From Dysgonamonadaceae bacterium (GTDB lineage: Bacteria > Bacteroidota > Bacteroidia > Bacteroidales > Azobacteroidaceae): a stretch of 43,713 nt of DNA. Below are positions 34,844-43,713 of this stretch, one piece after another. The notes below the pieces were generated by a model. That model was not told the origin of the DNA and searched no databases. It was given only the letters and a program-made list of their open reading frames with translations. The position numbers and the translations under genes were made by a program. Position 1 is the stretch's first letter. The number at the start of each line of letters is the position of its first letter. The stretch spans positions 1-43,713 of the forward strand of contig JAISYG010000113.1 in the NCBI GenBank assembly GCA_031270075.1. Reading direction: 5' to 3'.

Positions 34844-36571
34844 TCATTTGTTTTTATTTTTAACAGTGAAAGTAGACTTCAATCCCATTTGAATCGTTTT
34901 TCGAAATTCCGACCGGTTACCTGCCCCATCCGTAACCCTTAAGTGAAGTGTTTGCTGTCCCTGTTTCATCCGTTCGGGATCGTAAACGCAATAAAGAAGA
35001 TGGTTTTTGGCATCGTATTCAAAAAGGACAAATTGTCCGTCGAGCGTACCGCGATACGATTGAATGCCGCTCAATTCATCCGAAATTCGGAAAGCCATGC
35101 GCCGATTCGTTGCCCATGTAGCTTCGCTTAAAGGCGTAATAGTTGGCGGAATCGTATCGATATCCACGGAAAACTTGCCCAACTCGCGAATTTGAACCCT
35201 GATTTTCCCGTCTTTGTATTGGCCGCCCAGCCATGTTTTTTTATCCTGCAGGTAAGAAACCACTCCGTATTTCGATTTATCGGGATAGCAATCGTTGGCA
35301 ATAGCTAATGTAAGCGGGCAATAAGTATGTAAGGGAATCCGGTCGCCCACAATATACAAAGGAGCAAAAGGGGTATGCCAAGCAACAACCTGCGTTTGCA
35401 AATCGAGATCCGTATACAGATTTTTCCGTGGAATCTGCAATTCTATGCCATTTTCGGCAAATGCATTGTCGCGATGGAAAGGAAACCAAACGCCTTGCTG
35501 TTCTCCTTGGGGAAGACCGGCTTGTTTGCCTTGAATATCGAAACGGAAAGTAGTGGTATTGTTGTACACATCTTTCAAAACATATTCGAGGTGATAGATT
35601 TTTTCCCGGTCGATGGAAATAATCCCATTACCGGGCGCGCGGTTTATCCCTAAAAAATTTCCCGGATCGGTGAAAGATTTCATGAAAAATGCATTGTGCT
35701 CCGTCCATTCCGTCCGGTCGATGTATGTATTTATATAGCGGGTGTCATCAAACGAAAACCGATTCATAATGGAATGATAGATTTCTTGTCCGTCCACATT
35801 CAGAATAATTTCATTGACTCCATAAATATTGGAAGTTTCATCCATCCGGTCATACGCTTTGATACCGAAGCCGATTTGTCCCCATGCGGTAAGAGGATTC
35901 GCCAAACTTTGCCGGCCGGCCTTGTCCCGGATTAATTTCAGCACTTGGTTTTGTGCACTCCCATTGGCAATGCCTTGGTTCGGTTGGGGAAATACCATCA
36001 ATGCACGAATTTCGGGCGGACGCGTATCTTTTATCCGGTCTTTGAACGAAGGCAGGGGATCGAGAACGATTTGCGTCCGGGTATCCCGAAATTCAAAATG
36101 CAAGTGCGGGCCGCCGGAACCGCCGCTGTTGCCGCTCCATGCAATTCGTTCCCCTTTTTTTACCGGAAGTTGTTGAGGTAAAAGATACAAGTTGACGCTA
36201 AACGATTCCCGCCGGTATTGACCGTCACGCACTAAGGCCTCGATGGGTGGGGCGAAACGTTCCAGATGACCGTAAACGGATGTTTTTCCGTTGGGATGAG
36301 CGATATACAGCGCATTCCCGTAGCCGTAAGGGCTGACGCTTATCCGGGCAATAAAACCTTCGTCTACAGCCCGCACGGGTTGACCGGTTGCTCCCTGGGT
36401 TTTAAAATCAATGCCCGAATGAAAGTGATTGTTTCGCAGTTCGCCGAAGTTACCACTGAGGTAAAGAGGGATATCCAGAGGCGGAACAATGTCCTGCGCA
36501 TACATACCGAGAAAGTAAAGCGCCAGGGTAATAGTTGTCATGGCGCGTTTGACAAGAGGAATGCTAAACAT
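34844..36571 (-). CDS. M23 family metallopeptidase (LytM-type)
   Basis: A 575-aa exported zinc endopeptidase of the peptidoglycan-cutting M23/LytM family. A signal peptide spans 1-26 (TTITLALYFLGMYAQ). The catalytic domain comes first (~35-175), with zinc ligands in 'NHFHSGIDF' (His51, Asp55) and 'GGPHLHFEF' (His156, His158), and 'YGNALYIAHPNGKTSVYGHL' (83-102) before them. The remaining ~400 residues are beta-rich, with 'DKAGRQSLANPLTAWGQIG', 'DIDTIPPTITPL' and 'LHLRVTDGAGNRSEFRKTI', the last resembling an Ig-like fold. This long C-terminal region is usual in the Bacteroidetes version. The ATG used overlaps the Sua5-type gene by 8 nt; ATG 36541 is an alternative. Confidence 0.92.
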   Translation of the reverse strand: MFSIPLVKRAMTTITLALYFLGMYAQDIVPPLDIPLYLSGNFGELRNNHFHSGIDFKTQGATGQPVRAVDEGFIARISVSPYGYGNALYIAHPNGKTSVYGHLERFAPPIEALVRDGQYRRESFSVNLYLLPQQLPVKKGERIAWSGNSGGSGGPHLHFEFRDTRTQIVLDPLPSFKDRIKDTRPPEIRALMVFPQPNQGIANGSAQNQVLKLIRDKAGRQSLANPLTAWGQIGFGIKAYDRMDETSNIYGVNEIILNVDGQEIYHSIMNRFSFDDTRYINTYIDRTEWTEHNAFFMKSFTDPGNFLGINRAPGNGIISIDREKIYHLEYVLKDVYNNTTTFRFDIQGKQAGLPQGEQQGVWFPFHRDNAFAENGIELQIPRKNLYTDLDLQTQVVAWHTPFAPLYIVGDRIPLHTYCPLTLAIANDCYPDKSKYGVVSYLQDKKTWLGGQYKDGKIRVQIRELGKFSVDIDTIPPTITPLSEATWATNRRMAFRISDELSGIQSYRGTLDGQFVLFEYDAKNHLLYCVYDPERMKQGQQTLHLRVTDGAGNRSEFRKTIQMGLKSTFTVKNKNK

Positions 36572-37175
36572 AAATCAAATCTCCTTTTCCTTGCCGGACA
36601 ATTTCAATGTCGCTGCCGGTGCAATCGACAATAGTGGATGGTTCCAGACCGCCGTAACCGCCGTCGATTACGGCATCTACTTTGTTGCCGTATTCTTCTT
36701 CAATCAATTCCGGGTCGGTAGCGTATTGTAGAATATCATCTTTTGTACGAACGGAAGTTGAAAGCGCCGGATTGCCCAACTCGTTCACTATCGTACGGAT
36801 AATAGGATTATCAGGGATACGGATACCGACTTCTTTCCGATTTTTATAGATTTTAGGAAGGTTGTTGGTGGCATTCAGGATAAAGGTAAAAGGCCCCGGC
36901 AAGTTTTTCTTCATTAACTTAAATACAGGATTGCTGACTTTGGCATATTCGCTGATGCTGCTCAGGTCGTAACAGATAATGGACAGATTGGCTTTTTGCG
37001 GATTGATGTCCTTGAATTTGCAAATTTGTTCCACAGCCCGCACATTCAATGCATCACAACCCATGGCATACACCGTATCCGTCGGATAGATGATGATGCC
37101 GCCGTTGCGCAAAATCTGAACGATTTTGTCTATTTCGCGCTGATTGGGGTTGTTTTCGTAGAGCTTTATTAACAT
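36564..37175 (-). CDS. Sua5/YciO/YrdC family protein (threonylcarbamoyl-AMP synthase type)
   Basis: A 203-aa YrdC-domain protein. Orthologues make threonylcarbamoyl-AMP from threonine, bicarbonate and ATP for the t6A37 modification of ANN-reading tRNAs, although YciO-type paralogues exist. Visible: 'GGIIIYPTDTVYAMGCDALN' (25-44), 'CKFKDINPQKANLSIICYDL' (52-71; the family KR-x-x-x-KP motif is degenerate here as 'KDINPQKANL'), 'LPGPFTFILNATNNLP', 'VGIRIPDNP' (116-124) and 'NPALSTSV' (135-142). It lacks the Sua5 C-terminal extension. The degenerate lysine motif leans toward the YciO type, so I leave the symbol empty. First gene before the M23 peptidase. Confidence 0.9.
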   Translation of the reverse strand: MLIKLYENNPNQREIDKIVQILRNGGIIIYPTDTVYAMGCDALNVRAVEQICKFKDINPQKANLSIICYDLSSISEYAKVSNPVFKLMKKNLPGPFTFILNATNNLPKIYKNRKEVGIRIPDNPIIRTIVNELGNPALSTSVRTKDDILQYATDPELIEEEYGNKVDAVIDGGYGGLEPSTIVDCTGSDIEIVRQGKGDLIYV

Positions 37176-37195
37176 ATTAATCGATTTCCATAGCG

Positions 37196-37203
37196 CAAAA
37201 GTA
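37196..37203 (-). promoter_or_regulatory. -7 box of the Sua5-type/M23 operon
   Basis: On the minus strand TACTTTTG, 20 nt before ATG 37175. No -33 TTTG is visible. Confidence 0.5.
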
Positions 37204-37511
37204 GTAAAAATTTACTAAAAAGTGAATGGTTTAAAGAGAAATATCCGCCGTAACGATAAAAGGCCGGCAGTAAGATATAACCGGCTGTACTCTCCGACAT
37301 AGACCACAGCAGGCCTTGCAGCCATCCTTTTGCAGGATAAAACAACCTTCGATTATGCAAATTTGTGACAAACCGGCCTCTCGCTCACATTGACATACTC
37401 AAATGCACCCCGCCCCATGTTCCGATGTTCTATTTTTTCCGGAAAATGATACTGTTTTTTTGTTTTTTTAAAGTAAAAAATAGCATATTTATGGTATTAT
37501 ACATCTTTTTT
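37204..37511. other. Divergent intergenic region upstream of the SusCD operon
   Basis: No gene can be supported. The left half includes a small hairpin (GCCGG 37263-37267 with CCGGC 37281-37285). The right half is very AT-rich and leads into the susC promoter, as expected for a regulated polysaccharide-utilisation-type operon. No regulator (ECF sigma, anti-sigma, hybrid two-component system) sits beside it. Confidence 0.5.
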
Positions 37512-37542
37512 ATTGTGTATTTATTTTTTTTATATATTTTTG
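37512..37542 (+). promoter_or_regulatory. Promoter of the SusCD operon
   Basis: ATTG (37512-37515), 19-nt spacer, TATTTTTG (37535-37542). Close to consensus; the start codon follows 60 nt later. Confidence 0.6.
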
Positions 37543-37602
37543 TACTGAAAATAAATGTGCTATTTGAAATAGTCGAGTTGCAAATTTTTAATACGAAAAG
37601 TA

Positions 37603-40600
37603 GTGAATAAATATGTTATTGTTTTTTTCTCATGGTATCTTTTTATGCCTGCTTTGCATGCCCAGCAGCAGGAAAAGCAGGAAATTATCATCGGTAAAGT
37701 AGTGGACGAGAAGCGCGAGCCGCTGCTCGGCGTTTCGGTGCGGACGAACGATGCCGCCACGTCGACCGTTACCGACGGCAAGGGTATCTTCATGATTCGC
37801 GCCACGATTGAGCCGCATACCCTTATCACATTTTCCTATCTGGGGATGAAAACGCATACGGTAACGGCCGGTAAACGTCCCGCCAAGGGCGAGTGGATTA
37901 TTGTTATGCAGGAGGATGAAACCTCGATCGACGAAGTAGTTGTAACCGGCTACCAGAACATCCGCAAGAATGAACTGACCGGATCGGTCAAACAACTGAA
38001 GGCCGACGATATTCTGTTGTCGTCCAAACTGTCTGTCGACCAGATGCTTGCCGGGCAAGTCGCCGGTATGATGGTCATGACCTCGTCGGGCGAGCCGAGC
38101 GCCACACCCAAGATACGCATCCGCGGAACATCGTCACTCTACAGCAACAAGGCCCCGCTTTGGGTACTCGACGGCATCATACTCGACGATGTTGACCCGA
38201 ACAACAGCATCGACTATTCCAATCTCGACGGCGACGATGCGGCCTATCTGATCGGCAACGCTATTGCAGGCATCAATCCGCAGGATATCGAAAGCATCAA
38301 TGTGCTGAAAGATGCGGCGGCAACGGCCCTCTACGGCGTACAAGCGGCCAACGGTGTGATTGTAGTAACAACCAAAAGGGGACGTGTGGGGGCGCCGCGC
38401 GTGTCGTACAACACCAGCCTTACGCTCAATGCGCGCGACCGTTATTCCGATTTCAATCTGATGGATGCTTCGGAACGTATACGCCTGTCGTACGAGATAG
38501 AACAACTGCAACTTCCGCGCGGATACTATTCCACCGACGTAGGTTACGAAGGCCTTCGTTACCAGTTGAACAATAAAGGTGAATTTGAGGGACGTTCCAT
38601 CCGGGGCGTAAACAGTTTCAACGAGGCGCTCCGGAGAATATGGGAACGCAATACCGACTGGTACGATGTGCTTTGCCGCGATGCTTTGAGCCACGATCAT
38701 ACCGTGAGCCTTACGGGCGGCAACGAAAACACGACTTATTATGCTTCGCTGGGGTATAGCAATTTGCAGGGAACGTCGCTCGGCAGCGATGCGGTACGCT
38801 ATACGGCCATGAGCAAGCTTACGTCGTGGTTGGGTGAAAAACTATACGTCAATTTCCAACTCAATGGAACGGTGAGCGACAATACCGGATTTTACGGCGG
38901 CACCAGTCCCGATAAGTGGGCTTATACCACTTCGCGCACCATTCCGGCGTATTACGACAACGGCGAACCGTTTTATTACCAGCCCTACGAGAGCGACTAC
39001 ACCGTTTCGCCGATAACGCTCAATTATTTGAACGAGATAGCAAAAACAGGTTCCAAAGGCAAGCAATCGCAATTGCTCGGCAAGCTCGATTTGCGGTGGA
39101 ACATCTGGGATAAGTTGCGTTACGAATTTAGCGGATCGATGCGCGAAGTGATTGCTACCACCGCTTCGTGGGCAATGCACGATTCGTATGCGGCAGCTGT
39201 GGAGCGGGGATATAACTACGGCGACCCGCTGGTCGCCCCCGGCAGTGCCAAAGAAAAAGCATCGAAACTGCCTTACGGCGGGATTTATAACGGCGGTTAT
39301 TCCGAACAGCGCTCTTACTCCCTGCGCAACCAACTGGCCTACGAAAAAGAAGTAGCGAAAGATCATATAGTAAGCGCACAAACCATATCCGAAGTAAGCA
39401 GCGTAAAAACGTACGGGTTTGCAGCTTCGGCCTACGGTTGGCGCTACGACCGGGGGCAGCAGATTTCGCCCGTCATTTCGCAAGAGAATTTTTCAGCGCT
39501 TTTCGGACTGAGCGGTGCGGGGAAAGCACTTGTGCGTCCCAAAATTACCGACAATACAAAAAACAAAGTGTCGTGGCTGGGCTTTGCTTCGTATGCCTAC
39601 AAGGCCAAGGCTATGTTGAACGCCAATGTCCGTATGGACGGATCGAACCAGTTTGGCGACAATCCCAAATACCGTTTCCTGCCGGTATGGTCGGTGTCGG
39701 GACGGTACATTCTTACACAGGAAGATTTTTTGAAAGACAATGCTGTCCTGTCGTATCTGGCCTTGCGCGGCTCGTATGGCGTGCAGGGGAATGTCGATTC
39801 CAAGACTTCGCCCGACCTGGTGGCAAGGCTCCTCGAATACGATACCGAACATTATTTTGAACGATCGCTTATCGACATGATGCCCAATGCCGACCTGCGC
39901 TGGGAAAAAACCGTTTCGTACAACGCAGGCGTCGATTTCTCGCTTTGGGAGAAACGCTTAGCCGGAGCGGTCGATTTTTACCACAAAGTAGGTACCGATA
40001 TGATCATGATCACGCAAATGTCGCAGGTAAACGGAAACAATCAGCATAAAATCAATGCGGGAGGGATCAACAATACCGGTATCGAGTTCGACCTGACAGG
40101 CTACCTCTATCGCAGCAAAAATTGGGAAGCAAGCCTCAACACCGTCTTCGCCTACAACCGCAATGTGCTTACTTATGCCAATGTGCCGCGCGATGAAACA
40201 TCGGGAGTTGCCGATATAATAAAATATATCGGTCAGCAAGTTGCGGGAACGGCGCTTACCGAAGGTGAAGCGTATGGAACGCTCTATTCCTACCATTTCG
40301 CAGGGCTTGACCACGAAACCGGCTTGCCCATCTTTTATGAAAACGGGAAAGCCACCTGGATGAACGGCGATGTAGAAACACCTTATTATTATAATCTGAA
40401 TTATGCGATCGACATTGTGCGCTCGGGGCTGAAAACGCCACCGATAACAGGCGCTTTCAATCCGGCCCTGCGCTACAAAAATTTCCGTCTGCGCGGCACG
40501 TTTGTCTATTCGCTGGGAGGCGTCAAACGCTTACCTGCGTTGATAGCCAACTTCTACGAGGCGGGGTTGCTTGATCCTACTAAAAACGTATCGCGCGAAT

Positions 40601-40980
40601 ACGTCAACCGCTGGAAGCAACCGGGCGATGAAGCCTATACCCATATTCCCGCGGTGTTCAATCAGGTAGCAGTTTACGAGTTGTTGCCCAAACAACCGAT
40701 TACTGCGGGCGCACTGAAAGCGGGAGTCATCTATTACGACAACTCGGATGTGCGTGTGGCATCAACCGATAACTTACGGATGAACAGTTTGAGCCTGATC
40801 TATTTACTGCCCGGTAAGCTAACCAAAGCATTGCAAATTTCCGATGCCGTGCTGATGCTGCAAGTATCGAACTTGTTTCTGATAGCCGATAAAAAGTGGA
40901 ACGGACGCGATCCCGAACAAACCAGCGAGCGAGCCTCGTTGCCGAAAACTTATTCATTACGTTTAACAGTCAATTTTTAG
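37603..40980 (+). CDS. SusC/RagA family TonB-linked outer membrane protein
   Basis: A 1125-aa outer membrane transporter that, with its SusD lid, imports oligosaccharides or peptides using TonB energy. The start is a GTG giving signal peptide 'MNKYVIVFFSWYLFMPALHA'; no ATG in frame fits. A carboxypeptidase-regulatory-like domain spans ~27-103 ('IIIGKVVDEKREPLLGVSVR'). The TonB-box-like 'SIDEVVVTGYQN' is at 108-119. The plug domain (~125-260) has the SusC signature: 'VDQMLAGQVAGMMVMTSSGE' (145-164), 'IRIRGTSSLYSNKAPLWVLDG' (split, 171-191), 'INPQDIESINVLKDAAATAL' (224-243), 'YGVQAANGVIVVTTKRG' (244-260). A ~860-residue barrel follows, ending 'TYSLRLTVNF'. No N-terminal STN domain, so no sigma-factor signalling is expected. 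The susD gene starts 9 nt after the stop. Confidence 0.96.
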   Translation: MNKYVIVFFSWYLFMPALHAQQQEKQEIIIGKVVDEKREPLLGVSVRTNDAATSTVTDGKGIFMIRATIEPHTLITFSYLGMKTHTVTAGKRPAKGEWIIVMQEDETSIDEVVVTGYQNIRKNELTGSVKQLKADDILLSSKLSVDQMLAGQVAGMMVMTSSGEPSATPKIRIRGTSSLYSNKAPLWVLDGIILDDVDPNNSIDYSNLDGDDAAYLIGNAIAGINPQDIESINVLKDAAATALYGVQAANGVIVVTTKRGRVGAPRVSYNTSLTLNARDRYSDFNLMDASERIRLSYEIEQLQLPRGYYSTDVGYEGLRYQLNNKGEFEGRSIRGVNSFNEALRRIWERNTDWYDVLCRDALSHDHTVSLTGGNENTTYYASLGYSNLQGTSLGSDAVRYTAMSKLTSWLGEKLYVNFQLNGTVSDNTGFYGGTSPDKWAYTTSRTIPAYYDNGEPFYYQPYESDYTVSPITLNYLNEIAKTGSKGKQSQLLGKLDLRWNIWDKLRYEFSGSMREVIATTASWAMHDSYAAAVERGYNYGDPLVAPGSAKEKASKLPYGGIYNGGYSEQRSYSLRNQLAYEKEVAKDHIVSAQTISEVSSVKTYGFAASAYGWRYDRGQQISPVISQENFSALFGLSGAGKALVRPKITDNTKNKVSWLGFASYAYKAKAMLNANVRMDGSNQFGDNPKYRFLPVWSVSGRYILTQEDFLKDNAVLSYLALRGSYGVQGNVDSKTSPDLVARLLEYDTEHYFERSLIDMMPNADLRWEKTVSYNAGVDFSLWEKRLAGAVDFYHKVGTDMIMITQMSQVNGNNQHKINAGGINNTGIEFDLTGYLYRSKNWEASLNTVFAYNRNVLTYANVPRDETSGVADIIKYIGQQVAGTALTEGEAYGTLYSYHFAGLDHETGLPIFYENGKATWMNGDVETPYYYNLNYAIDIVRSGLKTPPITGAFNPALRYKNFRLRGTFVYSLGGVKRLPALIANFYEAGLLDPTKNVSREYVNRWKQPGDEAYTHIPAVFNQVAVYELLPKQPITAGALKAGVIYYDNSDVRVASTDNLRMNSLSLIYLLPGKLTKALQISDAVLMLQVSNLFLIADKKWNGRDPEQTSERASLPKTYSLRLTVNF

Positions 40981-40989
40981 AGAAAGCAT

Positions 40990-42561
40990 ATGAAAACCGG
41001 AATACAAAGAAACATTTATCTGATTATCATGATAATCATGATTCAGACCTTATCTTCCTGCGACGACTTCCTCAAACGCTCGTCGCAAAACCTGATTGTG
41101 CCGTCTACCGTAACGCATTACAAAGAAATTCTGCAAGGCGAAGGCTATTTCCAGTCCATACTTGCGCAATATGCGTCCTGGATGCATATGACGGACGATA
41201 TGGAATACATCGACGCGCTGACCATGCCCGATAAGGAAGATTTTTGGACCAATCTGGTACCCTATTACCGGGTGGAACAGTTCGCCGAAATCTACACCTG
41301 GGGCGCTGACGTGGAGCTGACAACGTTTAAAGACGCCACCTATATGTATCTCTACAAGCAAGTGATGGTAGCCAACGCCTGCCTCGAAGGTTTGGAAGAG
41401 GCAGAAGGCAGCCCAACCGAACGCGAAGTCCTGCGTGGGCAAGCGGCATTTACGCGCGCTTTCGCCTACCTGCTGCTGGCAAACTTGTATGCAAAACCCT
41501 ACAACAAAGCCCTGCCGGACGACTTGTGCGTGCCGGTAAAACCCACCTCCACACCGGTGCTCGATAAATATCCGCGGGCAAGCATCGCCGAAGTATGGGG
41601 TTTGATTACAAGCGATATTCAAACGGCGCTTGATAATTTGAAAGATAAAAACTGCGAACGCAATGTATACGAAATAAGTTATCCGGCGGCGCTTTTTCTG
41701 GCGGCGCGCATCGCGCTGTATATGGAAGACTGGGATAAAGTGATTGCTTACGGCGAAGAACTGCGCGCGTCGTTTCCGCAATACACCCTGTTCGGCATCA
41801 CAGACAAAACCACCGCGGGTCCTCGCACGGAAGACCCGCAACTCGGTAGATTCAAATTGGTTAAGTTTATCAACAACCAAAATACCGAACTTATATGGGG
41901 CTACGACTGGAGTTCGTCCACTTACGAAAGCCAGCTTTACCCCACCATAACAGCAACGTTCGGCATGTATTATGCTCCCTCTTCACACGGCGATAACAAT
42001 TTGATTGACACATATTCAACGGGTGATCGCCGGAAAGCCTACTGGTTCTATCCGCCTACGCCGGGCGATAATTATCCTACGCTGCGATACAGCTACACGA
42101 CGGTAAAAGTAGAAAACCTCCCGCCCGCCGACGAGTTTTTTGCCCGTTTCGCATTCCGCATTTCGGAAGTATACCTGACGCTGGCGGAAGCTTACGTTCG
42201 CAAAGAGAACCCCAATAAGAGCGAAGCCATCGAACTGCTCAACAGTCTGCGCCAAAAACGCTTCGACCCAGCCGTTTATACGCCGCTGGACGAAGCCGGT
42301 TTCAGCATCGAAAGCCTGACAGAATTTGTATGGGACGAGCGCCGCCGCGAACTCTGCTTCGAAGAACTGCACCGCTGGTGGGATCTGCGCCGCATCCCCA
42401 CCGCGAAACAAAAACCCATCGTGCACCGCTGGACAAACAATCGCAGCTACACCCTGCATCCCGGCGACGACGCCTACGTACTGAATTTCCCGCAGGACGA
42501 ACTCAATTACAACGGTTCTGTGCTCGTTCCCAACCCGCGTCCCAACCGGCAACCCGATTAG
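40990..42561 (+). CDS. RagB/SusD family nutrient-uptake lipoprotein
   Basis: A 523-aa surface lipoprotein that closes the SusC channel and binds the substrate. The lipobox is 'TLSSCDDF' with Cys24, after a long hydrophobic leader (IYLIIMIIMIQTL). TPR-like helices and SusD family segments are visible: 'LRGQAAFTRAFAYLLLANLY', 'PRASIAEVWGLITSDIQTAL', 'YPAALFLAARIALYMEDWDK', 'FAFRISEVYLTLAEAYVRKE' and 'EFVWDERRRELCFEELHRWW', the last being the usual C-terminal signature. It ends in '...NPRPNRQPD'. It is encoded 9 nt after susC and 29 nt before the third gene. The ligand is not predictable from sequence. Confidence 0.95.
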   Translation: MKTGIQRNIYLIIMIIMIQTLSSCDDFLKRSSQNLIVPSTVTHYKEILQGEGYFQSILAQYASWMHMTDDMEYIDALTMPDKEDFWTNLVPYYRVEQFAEIYTWGADVELTTFKDATYMYLYKQVMVANACLEGLEEAEGSPTEREVLRGQAAFTRAFAYLLLANLYAKPYNKALPDDLCVPVKPTSTPVLDKYPRASIAEVWGLITSDIQTALDNLKDKNCERNVYEISYPAALFLAARIALYMEDWDKVIAYGEELRASFPQYTLFGITDKTTAGPRTEDPQLGRFKLVKFINNQNTELIWGYDWSSSTYESQLYPTITATFGMYYAPSSHGDNNLIDTYSTGDRRKAYWFYPPTPGDNYPTLRYSYTTVKVENLPPADEFFARFAFRISEVYLTLAEAYVRKENPNKSEAIELLNSLRQKRFDPAVYTPLDEAGFSIESLTEFVWDERRRELCFEELHRWWDLRRIPTAKQKPIVHRWTNNRSYTLHPGDDAYVLNFPQDELNYNGSVLVPNPRPNRQPD

Positions 42562-42590
42562 TCATTTCAAAATAAAAACAGAAATAAAAT

Positions 42591-43706
42591 ATGAAAACAT
42601 CTCGCTTCATCCCACTCGTCCTCTGCGCCTGGCTGCTGTCGCTCGCCGCCTGCGAAGACGAACTCAAACCCCGTGAAAGTATCGACGATCTCTTTCTGGT
42701 AGGTACCACGCTCGACCGTTTGGAAGAAGACTGGGGCATCGCCGTCAAATCGCGCTTCGAACCGAAAGAGTATTCACCTGTTTCCGAAGGCTACGAATTT
42801 CCGTACACCGAAGCCGACAGCACCAAGGTTGACGAATTTCTCGGCTTCTTCGAACGCCAAATACTCAGCATCTTTCCGCAGAAACTGTTCCAAAACAAAA
42901 TGCCGCCGAAAGTGCTGCTGGTCGATTCGCTCTACAATACCTTTACCTATAACGACAAAAACGCCAAACCGCCCGAAAAATGGGAAAAACGCTACACGCT
43001 GCCCGGCAATGTTACCGGCGAATACTTGGTAATAGGCAATATCGGCGAAAGGCTCGATACCACTTCGGCGCAGTTGCGCTTCGACCTGATTTCCCTCCTG
43101 GTCGAACGGCTGCTCAACAACAAGGAGTTTCCCGAACCCAACGAATTACGCGCTGTAAGCGAAGCCGTGGCTTCCCAAATAAAACTGACGATTTTCGACG
43201 CCAGGGGAGGCATTTTTTCCTTTAACTATCCTTATTGGAGCGGCAAGACGACCGATACGGGCAAATCCTGGTCGGCAGCGGCGACTGTGCCGGTCGAAGA
43301 CAAATTTAAAATAGAAAAAACCCTCTGGCAGGGACTGGGCATTCTGAATATGGGGCGGCGCGGCTATGCATCCTACGAAGATGCAACCCTTTTGGGATAC
43401 CGCATCATTTCGTTTGATTACAGTCGTGGCACCTTGCGGCAGGACTTCGCCGATTTTGCAGCCCTCATTCTTACCACAACGCCTGCCGAGCGCGAAGCCA
43501 TTTTTGCTGCCGTAGAAGCGAATACGGCTTGCCTGTATTCCAAATACGATCCGGCGAAAGCCGAAACGCAACCCTGGATTACGACCGACGACCGCGACAC
43601 GCGCTTTCCGTTCGGCGGAAAAGCGGGAGCCGACGCGATGCGCGAAAAAGTAAGACTGGTAAAAGCCTATTTCAAAACACATTTGAATATGACTTTACCG
43701 GAATAA
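42591..43706 (+). CDS. SusCD-associated lipoprotein of the zinc metallohydrolase-like family, active-site motif missing
   Basis: A 371-aa lipoprotein (lipobox 'LSLAACED', Cys21) encoded 29 nt after susD. The layout matches the 'substrate import-associated zinc metallohydrolase' lipoproteins that accompany some SusCD pairs: 'LDRLEEDWGIAVKSRFEP' (41-58; the family usually reads '...YNIEVLYRW'), a middle '...VLLVDSLYN...' strand, and 'LLGYRIISFDYSRGTLRQDFADFAALIL' (split, ~267-294), equivalent to the family's '...DFAE...' third-ligand region. Where HExxH is expected, after 'TTSAQLRFDLI', the sequence reads 'SLLVERLLNN' (169-178) with no histidine. I infer that zinc binding and catalysis are lost. 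If so, it may serve as a binding accessory protein. The CDS is complete, ending 7 nt before the window edge. Confidence 0.82.
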   Translation: MKTSRFIPLVLCAWLLSLAACEDELKPRESIDDLFLVGTTLDRLEEDWGIAVKSRFEPKEYSPVSEGYEFPYTEADSTKVDEFLGFFERQILSIFPQKLFQNKMPPKVLLVDSLYNTFTYNDKNAKPPEKWEKRYTLPGNVTGEYLVIGNIGERLDTTSAQLRFDLISLLVERLLNNKEFPEPNELRAVSEAVASQIKLTIFDARGGIFSFNYPYWSGKTTDTGKSWSAAATVPVEDKFKIEKTLWQGLGILNMGRRGYASYEDATLLGYRIISFDYSRGTLRQDFADFAALILTTTPAEREAIFAAVEANTACLYSKYDPAKAETQPWITTDDRDTRFPFGGKAGADAMREKVRLVKAYFKTHLNMTLPE

Positions 43707-43713
43707 TCAACCG

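Noticed and set aside
37169-37360. Minus-strand ORF of 63 codons upstream of the Sua5-type gene
   Set aside because: It spans the -7 box of that gene and overlaps its start; the sequence shows no conserved pattern. A decayed gene end cannot be excluded.

Overview
The window looks like chromosome of a Bacteroidales bacterium (phylum Bacteroidota). Pointers are the recurring TAnnTTTG -7 boxes (several with a TTTG-like box 19-20 nt upstream), the lack of Shine-Dalgarno sites, a SusC/SusD pair, type IX secretion (T9SS) C-terminal sorting domains, phylum-restricted families (DUF4294, DUF4301, the long-insert LepB) and housekeeping genes of Bacteroidales type. T9SS substrates and the InlB-repeat protein suggest a Porphyromonadaceae/Dysgonomonadaceae-like lineage; genus is not resolvable by eye.

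Layout. 1-1080: start of a truncated reverse gene (possibly an ISAon1-type transposase), then AT-rich DNA with tRNA-Ser(TGA) and tRNA-Phe(GAA). 1090-9610: TrmH-type RNA methyltransferase, DUF4294 protein, dapB-lepB-WbqC operon, convergent tRNA-Val(GAC) and tRNA-Gly(CCC), phoH-purC-aroE operon, and a carboxy(nor)spermidine dehydrogenase. 9710-13530: tightly packed recA-tdk-TPR operon. 22880 down to 13503 (reverse): one long tightly spaced series etfB-etfA-acyl-CoA dehydrogenase-coaX-outer membrane protein-lptC-ppiD-rlmN, with several overlapping genes. 23081-27708: a secreted coiled-coil orphan, a long RSH (RelA/SpoT) enzyme whose hydrolase site looks dead, and a DUF4301 protein.

37175 down to 27827 (reverse) is the more accessory part. 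It holds a Sua5/YrdC protein and an M23 peptidase, then a 1046-residue secreted protein joining a PPP-like metallophosphatase to Ig-like, GLUG-like and lectin-like modules, then a FISUMP-like protein and an InlB-repeat/MBG protein. Two of these carry T9SS sorting domains. 37603-43706 is a SusC-SusD-lipoprotein operon. The third gene belongs by architecture to the 'substrate import-associated zinc metallohydrolase' lipoproteins but shows no HExxH.

Together the genes cover core metabolism (lysine/peptidoglycan, purine, shikimate, CoA, polyamine), DNA repair, envelope biogenesis (LptC, PpiD, LepB), electron-transfer flavoprotein oxidation, stringent response, and surface or nutrient-uptake proteins. 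I found no CRISPR array, prophage or clear defence island. The most unusual items are the phosphatase-adhesin fusion, the apparently inactivated peptidase homologue, the degenerate HD domain in the RSH protein, a possible UDP-sugar pyrophosphorylase link for DUF4301, and very short or leaderless 5' ends implied by -7 box positions.
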